Source of the DNA: Candidatus Symbiobacter mobilis CR
GTDB lineage: Bacteria > Pseudomonadota > Gammaproteobacteria > Burkholderiales > Burkholderiaceae_C
Direction: 5' to 3'
Length of the DNA: 64,000 nucleotides
Assembly (NCBI RefSeq): GCF_000477435.1
Contig: NC_022576.1
Location: 1,302,001-1,366,000 of the forward strand
Under the pieces are notes generated by a model. That model worked only from the letters and a program-made list of their open reading frames with translations. It ran no database searches and was not told the origin of the DNA. Of the stretch, positions 1 through 9,299 are shown piece after piece. Made by a program: the position numbers and the translations under genes. Position 1 is the first letter of the stretch, and the number at the start of each line of letters is the position of its first letter.

Positions 1-683
1 CCAGGTGCATCGAACCACGGCAAACACCCTGGCGGGGCACGGTTTGCAGACTCCGCAGACGAAAAATCCATCCGCCCCTGCGGAGTACAAAAGCGCAGTC
101 GCGTCAAGCCATTGACGATCGTTCGCAGACGATCCATGCCTTGCAACGCATCGTCCCAATGGTCAGGCTGATTGCCGTACAAGCCGTGCAAAAAGCCGTG
201 CAACGCATCACCTTCGCCCCTATCCCCCATGCCTCCACCCGGCCCGCGCAACACGGCGTGGACTTCGTCGGCCAACTCCAGGGTTTGTTCCACCGTCCAT
301 TGCGGCAACACCCCGGCATGAACCAGCAAGGCGGTTCCCGTTCCCCACGCCACCGTGCGCGCCAGGGGCTGTGCGCGCAGCCACGCCAGCAAAGCATCCC
401 GATCCGGCGCAGCAAGTATGGAATCCAGCGTATCGCTGCGGGCAGGCTTGCGTGCCCCACATGCCACGACGAGCAGATGCAGATCGTGGTTGCCCAGTAC
501 GCACTGCACGGCATGGCCATAGCCCATCAGCTTGCGCAACACCCCTGCGGAATCCGGCCCCCGGTTCACCAGATCGCCCAGCGGGTACAGCGTGTCCCGG
601 CTTGGGTCGAAATCCAACCGCTCCAACAATGCCGTCAGCGCCGCATCGCAGCCCTGGATGTCGCCCACCAAATACCTTGCCAT
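1..683 (-). CDS. apaH: Symmetrical bis(5'-nucleosyl)-tetraphosphatase (partial)
   Basis: Hydrolyses diadenosine tetraphosphate to two ADP in the cytoplasm. The gene starts at the ATG ending at 683 (MARYLVGDIQGC...), and 227 codons are visible before the left window edge cuts off the C-terminus. Metallophosphatase motifs are in place: GDIQGC (residues 7-12), GDLVNRGPD (36-44) and GNHD (64-67). Further on, VNGLTRLRFC and PWF are typical of the ApaH C-terminal half. The next gene is divergent, with a dispersed GC-rich repeat between them. The family call is firm. Confidence 0.93.
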   Translation of the reverse strand, partial: MARYLVGDIQGCDAALTALLERLDFDPSRDTLYPLGDLVNRGPDSAGVLRKLMGYGHAVQCVLGNHDLHLLVVACGARKPARSDTLDSILAAPDRDALLAWLRAQPLARTVAWGTGTALLVHAGVLPQWTVEQTLELADEVHAVLRGPGGGMGDRGEGDALHGFLHGLYGNQPDHWDDALQGMDRLRTIVNGLTRLRFCTPQGRMDFSSAESANRAPPGCLPWFDAP

Positions 684-696
684 CGCTGCTGTCCCG

Positions 697-764
697 TTTC
701 CCTCACCCCCAACCCCTCTCCCGCTGGGCGAGGGGAGCTTCAAGAAGCCGCTTCGCGACTTTTC
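697..764 (+). repeat. Dispersed intergenic repeat, copy A (3' half)
   Basis: A CCCTCTCCCGCTGGGCGAGG palindrome is followed by a segment reading roughly AGCTTCAAGAAGCCGCTTCG. The same arrangement recurs near 3043-3157 and, more diverged or partial, near 17957-17990, 24783-24900, 33281-33310 (inverted), 40580-40622 and 54430-54530. The palindrome could fold as a bidirectional terminator between the divergent apaH and CorC-like genes. Confidence 0.7.
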
Positions 765-804
765 CGTAAACCCATAGCCCGTTTTCGAGCATCGTAGCCG
801 TACC

Positions 805-2115
805 ATGGAAGTGCTCCTGATCCTTTTGCTCATCGTCCTCAACGGTCTCTTTGCGATGACCGAGCTTGCGCTGGCAGCCTGCCGCAGGGCGCGGCTGAGC
901 GCCCTGGCCGCAGAAGGGGATCGCGGCGCACGCGCTGCGCTGGAGCTGCTCGACCAGCCCGACCAGTTCCTATCGACGATCCAGATCGGCATCACCTCGA
1001 TCGGCGTGCTCAACGGCATCATTGGCGAGGCCGCTTTCAGCCCCCAATTCGCAGCGTGGATGTGCAGCCTGGGCACGCCGGATGCCATCGCGCATGTTGT
1101 TGCCACGGGGCTGGTCGTCACGATCGTTACGTTTTTGACGATCGTTTGCGGGGAACTCGTTCCCAAACGCATCGGCCAGCTCTATCCAGAGACCGTCTCC
1201 CGCTGGATGTCGCAGCCCATGCAATGGCTGGCGCGCATCGCACGGCCTTTCGTCAGCCTGCTTGCGCAGTCCACCGCCGCGATGCTGCGGCTGCTGCGTA
1301 TCGACACCCAAGCCACCCACAGCATGACTGAGGCGGAAATTTCCGCTAGCCTGGAAGAGGGCTTGGATGCCGGCGTGATCGAAGCGCAGGAACACCAGAT
1401 GATGCACAACGTGCTCGCGCTTGATGACCGTCCACTGACTTCGATGATGGTGCCACGCTCCGAAGTCGATTGGCTCGACGCAGATGCCACCGTGGAAGCA
1501 GCCCTGGCCCGGTTGCGCGACGATGCAGGGGGCAGCACCCATTCGTGGTACCCCGTATGCCGTGGTTCTCTGGACGAGGTGCTCGGCAAGATCAGCGTCG
1601 CACGGCTGCTGGAACTGGGCGCCGAAGCGCCGGGAACGCTGGCGAAATACGCTTCGGAAGTGGCCTTCGTCCCGGAAACCCTCAGCGGCATGGAATTGCT
1701 GGAACAACTGCGCCTGGAAGCGGGGCGCATGGTGCTCGTGGTCGATGAATACGGCGTGGTGCAAGGGCTGCTGACCCCGCATGACCTGCTCGAAGCGATC
1801 ACCGGCGAGCTACAACCCGCTTCCTGCGCGGATGCCTGGGCCGTGGAACGCGAGGACGGCAGTTGGCTGCTCGACGGCGTGATGCCCGTGGCCGAACTCA
1901 AATCCCGCCTGGGGATCGACGAACTCCCGCTGGAGCAACGCCATCGGTACCACACCCTGGCCGGCTTTCTGATGGCCACCAGCGGGCACCTGCTCGCCAC
2001 CGGCGAAACCGTGCGTTGTGGGGCCTGGCAATTTGAGGTCGTGGACCTTGACGGTCGGCGTGTGGACAAGGTGCTCGCCAGTCGACTGCCTACTGAAGAT
2101 GCCCCGCCAAGCTGA
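805..2115 (+). CDS. CorC/HlyC-type membrane protein with CBS pair
   Basis: A 436-residue inner-membrane protein of the CNNM/DUF21-CBS-CorC_HlyC family, linked in other bacteria to magnesium or cobalt efflux and often annotated as hemolysin. The N-terminal third (about 1-190) is the hydrophobic DUF21 domain, beginning with a strong membrane segment (MEVLLILLLIVLNGLFAMTE). A CBS pair follows at about 205-335 (DDRPLTSMMVPRSEV; VLVVDEYGVVQGLLTPHDLL). The C-terminal CorC_HlyC domain covers about 345-425. The length is normal for the family. The transported ion cannot be read from the sequence. Confidence 0.88.
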   Translation: MEVLLILLLIVLNGLFAMTELALAACRRARLSALAAEGDRGARAALELLDQPDQFLSTIQIGITSIGVLNGIIGEAAFSPQFAAWMCSLGTPDAIAHVVATGLVVTIVTFLTIVCGELVPKRIGQLYPETVSRWMSQPMQWLARIARPFVSLLAQSTAAMLRLLRIDTQATHSMTEAEISASLEEGLDAGVIEAQEHQMMHNVLALDDRPLTSMMVPRSEVDWLDADATVEAALARLRDDAGGSTHSWYPVCRGSLDEVLGKISVARLLELGAEAPGTLAKYASEVAFVPETLSGMELLEQLRLEAGRMVLVVDEYGVVQGLLTPHDLLEAITGELQPASCADAWAVEREDGSWLLDGVMPVAELKSRLGIDELPLEQRHRYHTLAGFLMATSGHLLATGETVRCGAWQFEVVDLDGRRVDKVLASRLPTEDAPPS

Positions 2116-2330
2116 CCTGTACCAGGCTCAGGCGGCCTCGTACTCGGCGCTGAACACGGCTTCCGTCGCGCCTACATGGCAATGGGTACCTTGCACTTTC
2201 GCATGGAAACCATGGCACCCCCAAAAAAGCCAAGGGATTTTTTGGAATCAACGCCAGCACCTGCCCCATCCGGCACCCCCGGAATTCCCTCCCCCAAGCC
2301 AGGCATTGCCTACTCACCAAGCATCCCACC

Positions 2331-2966
2331 ATGTTTACTGGAATCATCACCGCCATCGGCCATATCGTCCACGCTGCTCCCCCTGACCATCCCGAAGCGC
2401 AAGGGCTGCGACTGGTCTTGTCTTGCCCGCCAGGCTACCTGGAAGACGTAGTCCCCGGCGACAGCATCGCGCTGAATGGCGCATGCATGACAGTCTGCAA
2501 AGCCGACGCCACAGCCAGCCGTTTCACCGTCGATGTGTCTGCGGAGTCCCTGGACAAAACAACGGGCTTCGACAACGTGGGCACACCCGTCCACCTGGAA
2601 AAAGCGCTGCGTCTGCAAGACAGGCTGGGCGGGCATCTCGTCAGCGGGCATGTCGATGCCGTCGGGCGCGTGCTGCGCTGTGAACCTGTGGGCGAAGGCA
2701 GAGCGCTACACGTCTTGGCCCCGCCGCATTTGGGCAAGTTCCTCGCAGTGAAGGGTTCCGTATGCATCCACGGGGTCAGTCTGACGATCAACGGCGTAGC
2801 CGATCAACCCGAAGGTTGCGCCTTCCACGTTCACCTGATCCCCCACACGCTGCACGCCACCGCGCTGGACCGGTTACAGCCCGGTAGCACGGTGAACCTG
2901 GAAATCGACCTGATCGCCCGCTATGTCGAACGAATGCGATGGGAAGAAGCGCCCAGTCATGGATAG
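2331..2966 (+). CDS. ribE: Riboflavin synthase alpha subunit
   Basis: Dismutates two 6,7-dimethyl-8-ribityllumazines into riboflavin and a pyrimidinedione. The 211-residue protein has the two tandem lumazine-binding barrels: MFTGIITAIGHI at the N-terminus and GHLVSGHVDAVGRV near residue 105 starting the second. SVCIHGVSLTINGV is the second copy of the SIALNGACMTV segment. The ATG at 2331 gives the canonical start. The preceding 215 bp show no recognisable FMN riboswitch, and no other riboflavin gene is adjacent, so the gene appears to stand alone. Confidence 0.95.
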   Translation: MFTGIITAIGHIVHAAPPDHPEAQGLRLVLSCPPGYLEDVVPGDSIALNGACMTVCKADATASRFTVDVSAESLDKTTGFDNVGTPVHLEKALRLQDRLGGHLVSGHVDAVGRVLRCEPVGEGRALHVLAPPHLGKFLAVKGSVCIHGVSLTINGVADQPEGCAFHVHLIPHTLHATALDRLQPGSTVNLEIDLIARYVERMRWEEAPSHG

Positions 2967-3042
2967 TCAATCCGTTGTCCAACAACGATATCGGAAAAGG
3001 GCGCCATTACCGATATACCTCCCACTGTATGCATTGCAATAA

Positions 3043-3157
3043 CTGCCATGACTTTGCGCAGACGCCCAGAATCAGGAAAGTCATAGCAGTTTCCCTCCCC
3101 ACCCAGCCCCTCTCCCGCTGGACGAAGAGCGCTTCGAGAAGCCGCTACGCAACTTTC
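3043..3157 (+). repeat. Dispersed intergenic repeat, copy B (full length)
   Basis: The order is CCATGACTTTGCGCAGACGC, then AATCAGGAAAGTCATAGCAG, then a pyrimidine-rich CCCTCTCCCGCTGG-like core, then a segment like CTTCGAGAAGCCGCTACGCA. Copies C (24783-24900) and D (54430-54530) share the left half, and copy A (697-764) shares the right half. Confidence 0.7.
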
Positions 3158-3570
3158 ACATTAACCAGCAAGAATGCGCTCTGAGAGGGCACAACGCTAG
3201 GAATATGCACTGAAGGCGTAGCGAAATCATGGCGCCAGCACCAAACTTTGGTGCAGTACCCAAATTTTGCAGACAAAAATCAAGAAAATCAATAAGTTGC
3301 AATCGTGTAAAAGTTCCATTTCCGATTGCTACGCGCCGAAGTCTTATCATGCGTCGTAGGGTACGATGCGTAGCAGGAGTACAGTGCATCCATGAATTGA
3401 TCGACCGCGCACTACGATGTAAGTGGACAAATCATCCCCGTTGATGCCGCACTGGCAAAGGCTGGCATCCTCTTTCCCCCAGTCTATAAGGAACACCTTA
3501 CCTCCCTAGCCTCGATTCCATTCTCCATTCCAATCTTTTTGAGTAAGACAGCGTGCAATATCTACAGGAT

Positions 3571-3599
3571 TTGCATACGATACACATGCAATATATATG
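3571..3599 (+). promoter_or_regulatory. Candidate sigma-70-like promoter for the chemosensory locus
   Basis: TTGCAT (3571-3576) and TATATG (3594-3599) are separated by 17 bp in the AT-rich DNA about 100 bp upstream of the first receptor gene. The match to consensus is modest, and several other AT-rich hexamers lie nearby. Confidence 0.3.
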
Positions 3600-3701
3600 C
3601 GATATGAAATGATATAAATATAATCATTTTCATCGTGCAGAAAATTTTCACGTTGTTTTTTTCATAGTTAATTATAGTTTTTACTTGTCAAGGAGACAAA
3701 A

Positions 3702-5621
3702 ATGGCCCTGTTGAAGAAACCTGCATCCAAGTCCACCACCGCAACGCCTACGGAGGGGAAATCGTCCGCCATGGCTGCGAGAGAAGCCGAAGAACAGCGC
3801 AAACGCGCTCGAACCCTCGCCAAACAACAACAAGCGGCGGAACGGATTGCAGCAGCAACCGGCCAATTGTCTTCCGGCATCAATGAAGCAGCATCTGCCG
3901 CAGAAGAACTAAAACGCGCATCGGACCAAATTGCTACCGGGGCAGCAGAAGCATCCGGTGCAGCCCAGGAATCTCTGGCAGCATTCAAACAGGTGGTGGA
4001 TTCGATCGTCCGTCAACAGCAAAATGGGGACATAGGCCAAGCGAAGGGAGAAGCCGTTCAATCCCTGATTATCAAAACCAGCGCTGATGTCACCGGCATG
4101 GTCAGCAACGTTGGAGTTGCCGCACAACGCCAAAACGCATCTGTGGCCATGGTTGCAGAACTGGAAAAGCAGGCAGCCAACATCGGTGATATCGTCAAAG
4201 CTGTCGCACGCATTGCAGACCAAACCAATTTGTTAGCTCTAAATGCAGCCATTGAGGCTGCACGTGCAGGCAAACACGGTAAAGGCTTTGCAGTCGTAGC
4301 CGATGAAGTCAGAACGCTGGCAGAGACTTCGGAAAAGAGCGCCAAACAAATTCAAGACCTGGTCGGGCAAATTCAGCAAGAAGTCAAAATCATTGCAGAA
4401 GGCATTAGTGCTTCCGCCAAGTCTGTCGAAGGAGAAGTGGAAAACGGAAAAAACATCACCACACAATTGGAACAAATGCGCATCGATGTCACGGAAATTG
4501 TCAAAGGGGTGCGCGAGATTGCGGTAGGCGCGCAACAATCAAAAATTGCCGCGCAGCAAGCCCTAAAAGGTTCGGAAGACATTGCTGCTGCGGCAGAAGA
4601 ACAATCCGCCGCTTCCGAGCAATCTTCCAAAACCGTTGCGGAACAAGCGCAGGCTCTGGCCGAGTGCGAACAAGCCGCACAAAGTTTGTCCGAATTGGCA
4701 GAGGATTTGAAAACCTCCACCGATGTGGCCAAGAGTGCCGAAGAAGTCGCTTCTGCAGCGGAACAACTATCTTCCGCAGTGGCAGAAATCAACAGGTCCG
4801 GCGCGCAGATCATGGAAGCCATCGATCAAATTCGCAAAGGCGCCGAAGTGCAATCCGCCGGCACTGCGGAAGCTTCAGCAGCAATCACGCAAATCGAAAA
4901 GGGCCTGGAACTTGCCCTAAAACGCGCCTCAGTCAATTCCGAGAAAGTGGAATCCATCAAAAAACTTCTTACTGTCAACAAAGCCGCAGTCAATGCACTC
5001 ATCGCTGGAATCTTCGCCTCTGCAGAATCTTCCAAAGAGAGTATCAAACAAATTAAAGATCTTGCGTTGGTTTCCCGGCGCATCGACAAAATTGTCGATG
5101 CGATTACCACGGTATCAATTCAAACCAATATGCTTGCAGTGAATGGATCGATTGAAGCAGCGCGGGCTGGAGAATTCGGCAAGGGATTTGTGGTTGTCGC
5201 TACAGATATTCGAAATCTTGCTCATGATTCAGCAGAAAACGCCGACCGAATCAAGGATATGGTGAAAGCCGTGCAAGATCAAATTAGTGTAGTAGGCCGA
5301 GACTTGGAAGAAATTGTCGTGACGGCACAGGGGGAAGTGGAAAAAGCCAAACTCACTACAACGAATCTTATCACCATCGATACCGACATTAATGACGTCG
5401 AAAGCAGTACGCAAGAAATTTTGTCTGCAGCTAATGAAATTGCCGCAGCCACTGCGCAAGTCAAAAAGGGGGTAGAACAAATTGCCGCCGCAGCGCAAGA
5501 AGCCGACAAGGCCGCTACGGAGTCCGCGTCCGCTGCCAAACAGCAGGCGCAAGGTGCAGAAGAATTGGCTGCTGCTATTGAAGAAATCGCATCCCTGGCC
5601 GATGAGCTGCAAAGCAATTAA
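3702..5621 (+). CDS. Soluble methyl-accepting chemotaxis receptor with two signalling tips
   Basis: A 639-residue receptor with no transmembrane segment and no recognisable ligand domain; almost all of it is Ala/Glu/Gln-rich helix. It carries two chemoreceptor hairpin tips: [18 protein letters not shown] (about residues 172-190) and [18 protein letters not shown] (about 473-490). Each is followed by the GKGFxVVAxxxRxLA stretch, so the cytoplasmic signalling module appears duplicated in tandem. AGGAGA sits just before the ATG. It would have to form cytoplasmic arrays with the CheW and CheA encoded downstream. The adjacent gene encodes a triple CheW, which may match the doubled tip. The signal sensed is unknown; an internal metabolic signal or the stressosome encoded downstream are possibilities. 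Confidence 0.88.
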   Translation: MALLKKPASKSTTATPTEGKSSAMAAREAEEQRKRARTLAKQQQAAERIAAATGQLSSGINEAASAAEELKRASDQIATGAAEASGAAQESLAAFKQVVDSIVRQQQNGDIGQAKGEAVQSLIIKTSADVTGMVSNVGVAAQRQNASVAMVAELEKQAANIGDIVKAVARIADQTNLLALNAAIEAARAGKHGKGFAVVADEVRTLAETSEKSAKQIQDLVGQIQQEVKIIAEGISASAKSVEGEVENGKNITTQLEQMRIDVTEIVKGVREIAVGAQQSKIAAQQALKGSEDIAAAAEEQSAASEQSSKTVAEQAQALAECEQAAQSLSELAEDLKTSTDVAKSAEEVASAAEQLSSAVAEINRSGAQIMEAIDQIRKGAEVQSAGTAEASAAITQIEKGLELALKRASVNSEKVESIKKLLTVNKAAVNALIAGIFASAESSKESIKQIKDLALVSRRIDKIVDAITTVSIQTNMLAVNGSIEAARAGEFGKGFVVVATDIRNLAHDSAENADRIKDMVKAVQDQISVVGRDLEEIVVTAQGEVEKAKLTTTNLITIDTDINDVESSTQEILSAANEIAAATAQVKKGVEQIAAAAQEADKAATESASAAKQQAQGAEELAAAIEEIASLADELQSN

Positions 5622-5636
5622 TCCAGGGGCAGAACC

Positions 5637-7229
5637 ATGACTATGGAAACTAGGGAATTGCCAGACGACCCGTCGCAAGTCGCGTCGGTCGACGCTGGTG
5701 ATGACGAAGACAACATGAATAATCAAATGGCCGATATACGGCAATTTGTGACATTCATTGCTGGTGATGAGGTGTTCGCGGTCGATATGGCGCCGGTACA
5801 GGAAATCATTCGGGTTCCCGACGTGGTGCGTGTACCCATGTCTCCTCACACGCTGGACGGCCTATCGAATCTGCGCGGCAAGGTCTTGCCAATCATCAGT
5901 TTGCGTCGCATCTTCGGTTTTGATGAGCGCACACACGACGACGCCACCCGTGCTTTGGTCATCGACATTGGCCAGCCATTGGGCTTTGTGGTAGACAAAG
6001 TGGCGAGCGTCGTTGGCGTAGAGTCCAGCAAAATCGAAGGCGTTGGAACCATTCACGGCACAGTCAACACGGAACTGCTTTCAGGGATCATCAAAGACGT
6101 GGGCGGGCACGCGATGATCATGATCTTGGATTTCGCAAAGCTGATTGCACAAGAATTTTCCGAAATTGCAGCGATAAGCAAGACCAGTGTCATGACAGGT
6201 GGATTGTCTGCCAACACTGATAACCAAGGAAGTAGCGACGATACCTTGAGTGACGAGCTGCAATTGGTGAGCTTTGAAGTGGCTGGCCAAGAATACGCAA
6301 TCACCATCGATGATGTGCAAGAAATCGTCCAGGTACCCGAGAACATAGTGCATATTCCGCGTTCGGAGTCTCACGTCCTCGGTGTGATGACGCTGCGTAA
6401 CCGCTTATTGCCCCTGGTCAATCTGCGGCGTATGTTTGCGCTGCCTGCGCAAGATGCCGACGAACACAGCCGCATCGTGGTGGTGTCCTTGGGAACCTCT
6501 TCCGTGGGCATTGTCATGGACTGTGTCAATGAAGTGCTGCGCGTAGCAAAAAGCGATGTCGATGCTATGCCTGGACTCTTGGCGCGAGACGGCGATTTGA
6601 AAGATATTTCTGGCATTTGTCGCCTCAATAACGGTAAACGCCTTGTATCGATCATTTCCGCAAGCAATCTGTTCCGCCATTCCGCCATCAAGGAGGCACT
6701 GCATACTGTGGATAGCTTAGACGAGGACAAAACCAATCAGAGTATTGATGATGACGAAAAGTCGAATGACGACGATGAACAAGTCGTGGTATTCCGTCTC
6801 GACAAGGAAGAGTTTGGCGTTCCCATAGAGAGCGTGCAAGAAATTGTCCGCGTACCGGAAGTGCTCACGCATATACCCAAGGCCCCTTCTTTCGTCGAAG
6901 GAGTCATCAATCTGCGCGGTGCTGTGCTGCCTGTCATCGACCTGCGAAGGCGTTTGGGATTGCCGAATGTAGAGCGTTGTGACCGACAACGCGTCATGGT
7001 GTTTCTGATCGAAGGCTTGCGCACCGGTTTCATTGTCGATTCGGTTGCTGAAGTTCTGAAAATTCACAAGTCAGCCATTGAAGCAGCGCCACGTCTTTCA
7101 AGTACACAAAGCAAGCTGCTGGCACGGATGGCAAATTTGGAAAAACAAAACCGCATGGTGCAATTGATTGCCCCAGCGCATTTGATCGAAAGCCGAGAGC
7201 TTGCAGATCTTGCAGAAATAGCAACGTGA
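5637..7229 (+). CDS. Triple CheW coupling protein
   Basis: A 530-residue protein made of three CheW domains at about residues 33-180, 208-350 and 380-520. Each begins with the V(S/T)F-x-V/I-x-G-E/Q beta strand and contains a VQEIxxVPE-type segment plus an NLR-(G/N)-xxLPxxxLR segment. Acidic linkers (for example DDDEKSNDDDEQ) separate them. CheW normally links receptors to CheA; a triple version could bridge several units in a cytoplasmic array. The gene starts 15 bp after the receptor. The ATG at 5643 is an alternative start. It is clearly intact. Confidence 0.92.
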   Translation: MTMETRELPDDPSQVASVDAGDDEDNMNNQMADIRQFVTFIAGDEVFAVDMAPVQEIIRVPDVVRVPMSPHTLDGLSNLRGKVLPIISLRRIFGFDERTHDDATRALVIDIGQPLGFVVDKVASVVGVESSKIEGVGTIHGTVNTELLSGIIKDVGGHAMIMILDFAKLIAQEFSEIAAISKTSVMTGGLSANTDNQGSSDDTLSDELQLVSFEVAGQEYAITIDDVQEIVQVPENIVHIPRSESHVLGVMTLRNRLLPLVNLRRMFALPAQDADEHSRIVVVSLGTSSVGIVMDCVNEVLRVAKSDVDAMPGLLARDGDLKDISGICRLNNGKRLVSIISASNLFRHSAIKEALHTVDSLDEDKTNQSIDDDEKSNDDDEQVVVFRLDKEEFGVPIESVQEIVRVPEVLTHIPKAPSFVEGVINLRGAVLPVIDLRRRLGLPNVERCDRQRVMVFLIEGLRTGFIVDSVAEVLKIHKSAIEAAPRLSSTQSKLLARMANLEKQNRMVQLIAPAHLIESRELADLAEIAT

Positions 7230-7256
7230 CGCAATGCCGGCTTCGTGCTGCGCGAG

Positions 7257-7309
7257 CGGGCCATGGCATGTGCATTACTACAGAGTATTGCAGCAAGCGC
7301 CATGGCCCG
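7257..7309. repeat. 11-bp perfect inverted repeat between cheW and cheB
   Basis: CGGGCCATGGC (7257-7267) pairs with GCCATGGCCCG (7299-7309) across a loop of about 31 bp. It starts 28 bp after the triple-CheW stop and could be a terminator-like or regulatory hairpin. The remaining 257 bp before cheB hold no gene; a TATAAT at about 7490-7495 lies 72 bp before cheB without a good -35, so cheB may have its own promoter. Confidence 0.45.
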
Positions 7310-7566
7310 TGCGTAAGCATGTTAGGAACGGATCCAGGCTGCAAGACTGCACCAGTGCATACCTTCGTCCCTCCAAAATGCCCTGCAGGGCTGTAGCGCG
7401 AAGTCGGATTCCGGTTTGGGCATTCCATCAAGCGTTGTACAACAGTCCATCTATTGCGGTATAGCAGATAGGCTTTGCTCTCAACTGTTTATAATTTATA
7501 TATTTGTGCAATGGCATTTTTGTAAATAAAACGCAATAGCCACGTACATCTATATATATCTAAATT

Positions 7567-8640
7567 ATGACAAAACTCCTCATCGTCGATGACTCTGCGC
7601 TAATGCGACGTCAGTTGGTCAGCTTGTTTGAAGAAGCAGGGGGCTTTCAAATTCATCAAGCAAGAAATGGACGTGAAGCAGTGGAAGAAAACCGCAGCTT
7701 CATGCCTGACGTCGTCACGCTGGACATCAATATGCCGGAAATGGACGGCATTACGGCACTGTCACTGATCATGGCAGAACGTCCAGTACCAGTAGTCATG
7801 CTTTCTTCCTTGACAGAAAAAGGAGCGCTGGCAACCTTTGAGGCATTGAATCTCGGTGCGGTTGATTACATCGCCAAACCTGGTGGAACCATTTCCTTGT
7901 CCCTTGGTGGAATCAAGGAAGAACTGGTCAACAAAGTACGGGCAGCAGCGCTCGCCAAGATCAAGGAGAAAAAAGTTTCCAGCGCCAGGGGGCTGGCGCA
8001 GCGTCTGCGCGATGAGCGGGAAAAGCCCGTTCCACGTCCGATGGCCGTTAGGCGCGGGGTAGCGGGTGAGGGACTGGTGATCATTGGCGTTTCCACTGGT
8101 GGGCCACGCACGTTGGAAGACATCTTGCCTCTATTTCCTGCCAACTTTCCGTGGCCAGTGCTAGTAGCCCAACACATGCCAAGCTCATTCACACGCCCGT
8201 TTGCGGAACGCCTCAACGCCATGTGCGAACTGACGGTGCAAGAAGCCGACCACCCGATGCCGATAGAAGCCGGAATCATCTACATTGGCAAAGGCGGTGC
8301 AGATATGCTGGTGGTGCAACGCGGCGGAAAGCTCACCGTAGTTCCCAAACCTGAAAACAAAGAATATCTATGGCATCCCTCTGTGGAATTGCTGGGGCGT
8401 TCTGTGTTGGAACATTGCGATCCCTCACGGGTTGTAGGGGTAATGCTGACAGGCATGGGATACGACGGTGCGGATGCTTTTGCTGAAATCAAAAAACGCG
8501 GCGGTCGAACCATTGCCGAATCCAGAGAATCAGCAGTCGTTTTTGGTATGCCAGCCGAACTGATAGAGCGGGGTGGCGCCAGCGTAGTGCTGGACAGCGA
8601 CAAAATTGCAGCCCAAATCAATGTCTGGGCAGGAAGGTAG
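7567..8640 (+). CDS. cheB: Chemotaxis protein-glutamate methylesterase/deamidase
   Basis: Removes receptor methyl groups after phosphorylation by CheA, providing adaptation. The N-terminal receiver (1-120) has D8/D9 and phospho-acceptor D53 (TLDINMPEMDG). A linker leads to the methylesterase domain from about residue 165, with the nucleophile in GVSTGGPRT (Ser about 176), the QHMP histidine and the GMGYDGAD aspartate. At 357 residues it is full length. HEAT-repeat and CheR genes follow on the same strand. Confidence 0.95.
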   Translation: MTKLLIVDDSALMRRQLVSLFEEAGGFQIHQARNGREAVEENRSFMPDVVTLDINMPEMDGITALSLIMAERPVPVVMLSSLTEKGALATFEALNLGAVDYIAKPGGTISLSLGGIKEELVNKVRAAALAKIKEKKVSSARGLAQRLRDEREKPVPRPMAVRRGVAGEGLVIIGVSTGGPRTLEDILPLFPANFPWPVLVAQHMPSSFTRPFAERLNAMCELTVQEADHPMPIEAGIIYIGKGGADMLVVQRGGKLTVVPKPENKEYLWHPSVELLGRSVLEHCDPSRVVGVMLTGMGYDGADAFAEIKKRGGRTIAESRESAVVFGMPAELIERGGASVVLDSDKIAAQINVWAGR

Positions 8641-8648
8641 CAAATTCC

Positions 8649-9272
8649 ATGGCTTTTGTAAAAAACCAATCGACGCAGCCTGTATTGGACGAAGAACGGC
8701 AACAACCACGTGATTGCAAACACCTGGTAGCAGAACTGGAAAATCCCAATCCTGGTGCCCGGCGCTGGGCGGCGCGAGATCTGATGGATTGCCCAGATGC
8801 TTCAGCAGCATTGATACGTCACTTGGAGCATGAGAAAGATATTTCTGTTCGAGAAGTGATTCTTACGACCCTGACTACCTTGGGGGACGACGTTGCAGTC
8901 GCGGGATTGGTGGAATGTTTGCGTAGCGACAGTGCTTTGGTGCGCAATGAGGCTATCGAAGCCATGAAGCAATTGCCAGACGAGGTTGCGTTGATCATGC
9001 GTGGCTTGCTGAACGATTCTGATCCCGATGTACGTATTTTTGCGGTAAATATTCTCGAATCTTTACGTCATCCTGATGTCGAAATGTGGCTGATCACAGT
9101 AATCGAAAATGATCAGCAATTGAATGTATGCGCTACTGCGGTGGACCTGCTAGGCGAAGTAGGTACAGCAGCATCGCGTGAGCCACTCCAGCGGTTGCAA
9201 AAGCGTTTTTCCGATGTTCCCTATATTCAATTCGCTACAAAGCTTGCGCTTCAACGAATCAATGGCGAATAA
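8649..9272 (+). CDS. HEAT-repeat protein of the chemosensory locus
   Basis: A 207-residue soluble protein of four or five HEAT/PBS-lyase-like helical repeats, for example NPGARRWAARDLMDCPD, SALVRNEAIEAMKQLPDE and DPDVRIFAVNILESLRHPDV. Such repeats are protein-binding scaffolds. It lies 8 bp after cheB and 27 bp before cheR, so it probably helps the adaptation enzymes or the array. HEAT proteins occur in some other alternative chemosensory operons; no enzymatic residues are visible. Confidence 0.8.
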   Translation: MAFVKNQSTQPVLDEERQQPRDCKHLVAELENPNPGARRWAARDLMDCPDASAALIRHLEHEKDISVREVILTTLTTLGDDVAVAGLVECLRSDSALVRNEAIEAMKQLPDEVALIMRGLLNDSDPDVRIFAVNILESLRHPDVEMWLITVIENDQQLNVCATAVDLLGEVGTAASREPLQRLQKRFSDVPYIQFATKLALQRINGE

Positions 9273-9299
9273 CTTCCATTCCCCGAAGCAAAACACCAG

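Larger units (their letters stand above)
2967..3701. other. 735-bp intergenic region before the chemosensory locus
   Basis: No convincing gene. It holds a full copy of the dispersed repeat (3043-3157), short palindromes such as GTTGTCCAACAAC near 2978, and, from about 3540, strongly AT-rich DNA leading into the receptor gene at 3702. The GC change falls here, so this region probably marks the left edge of the lower-GC locus. Confidence 0.6.

Noticed and set aside
2116..2330. Possible FMN riboswitch before riboflavin synthase
   Set aside because: The conserved RFN blocks are not visible in the 215 bp upstream.
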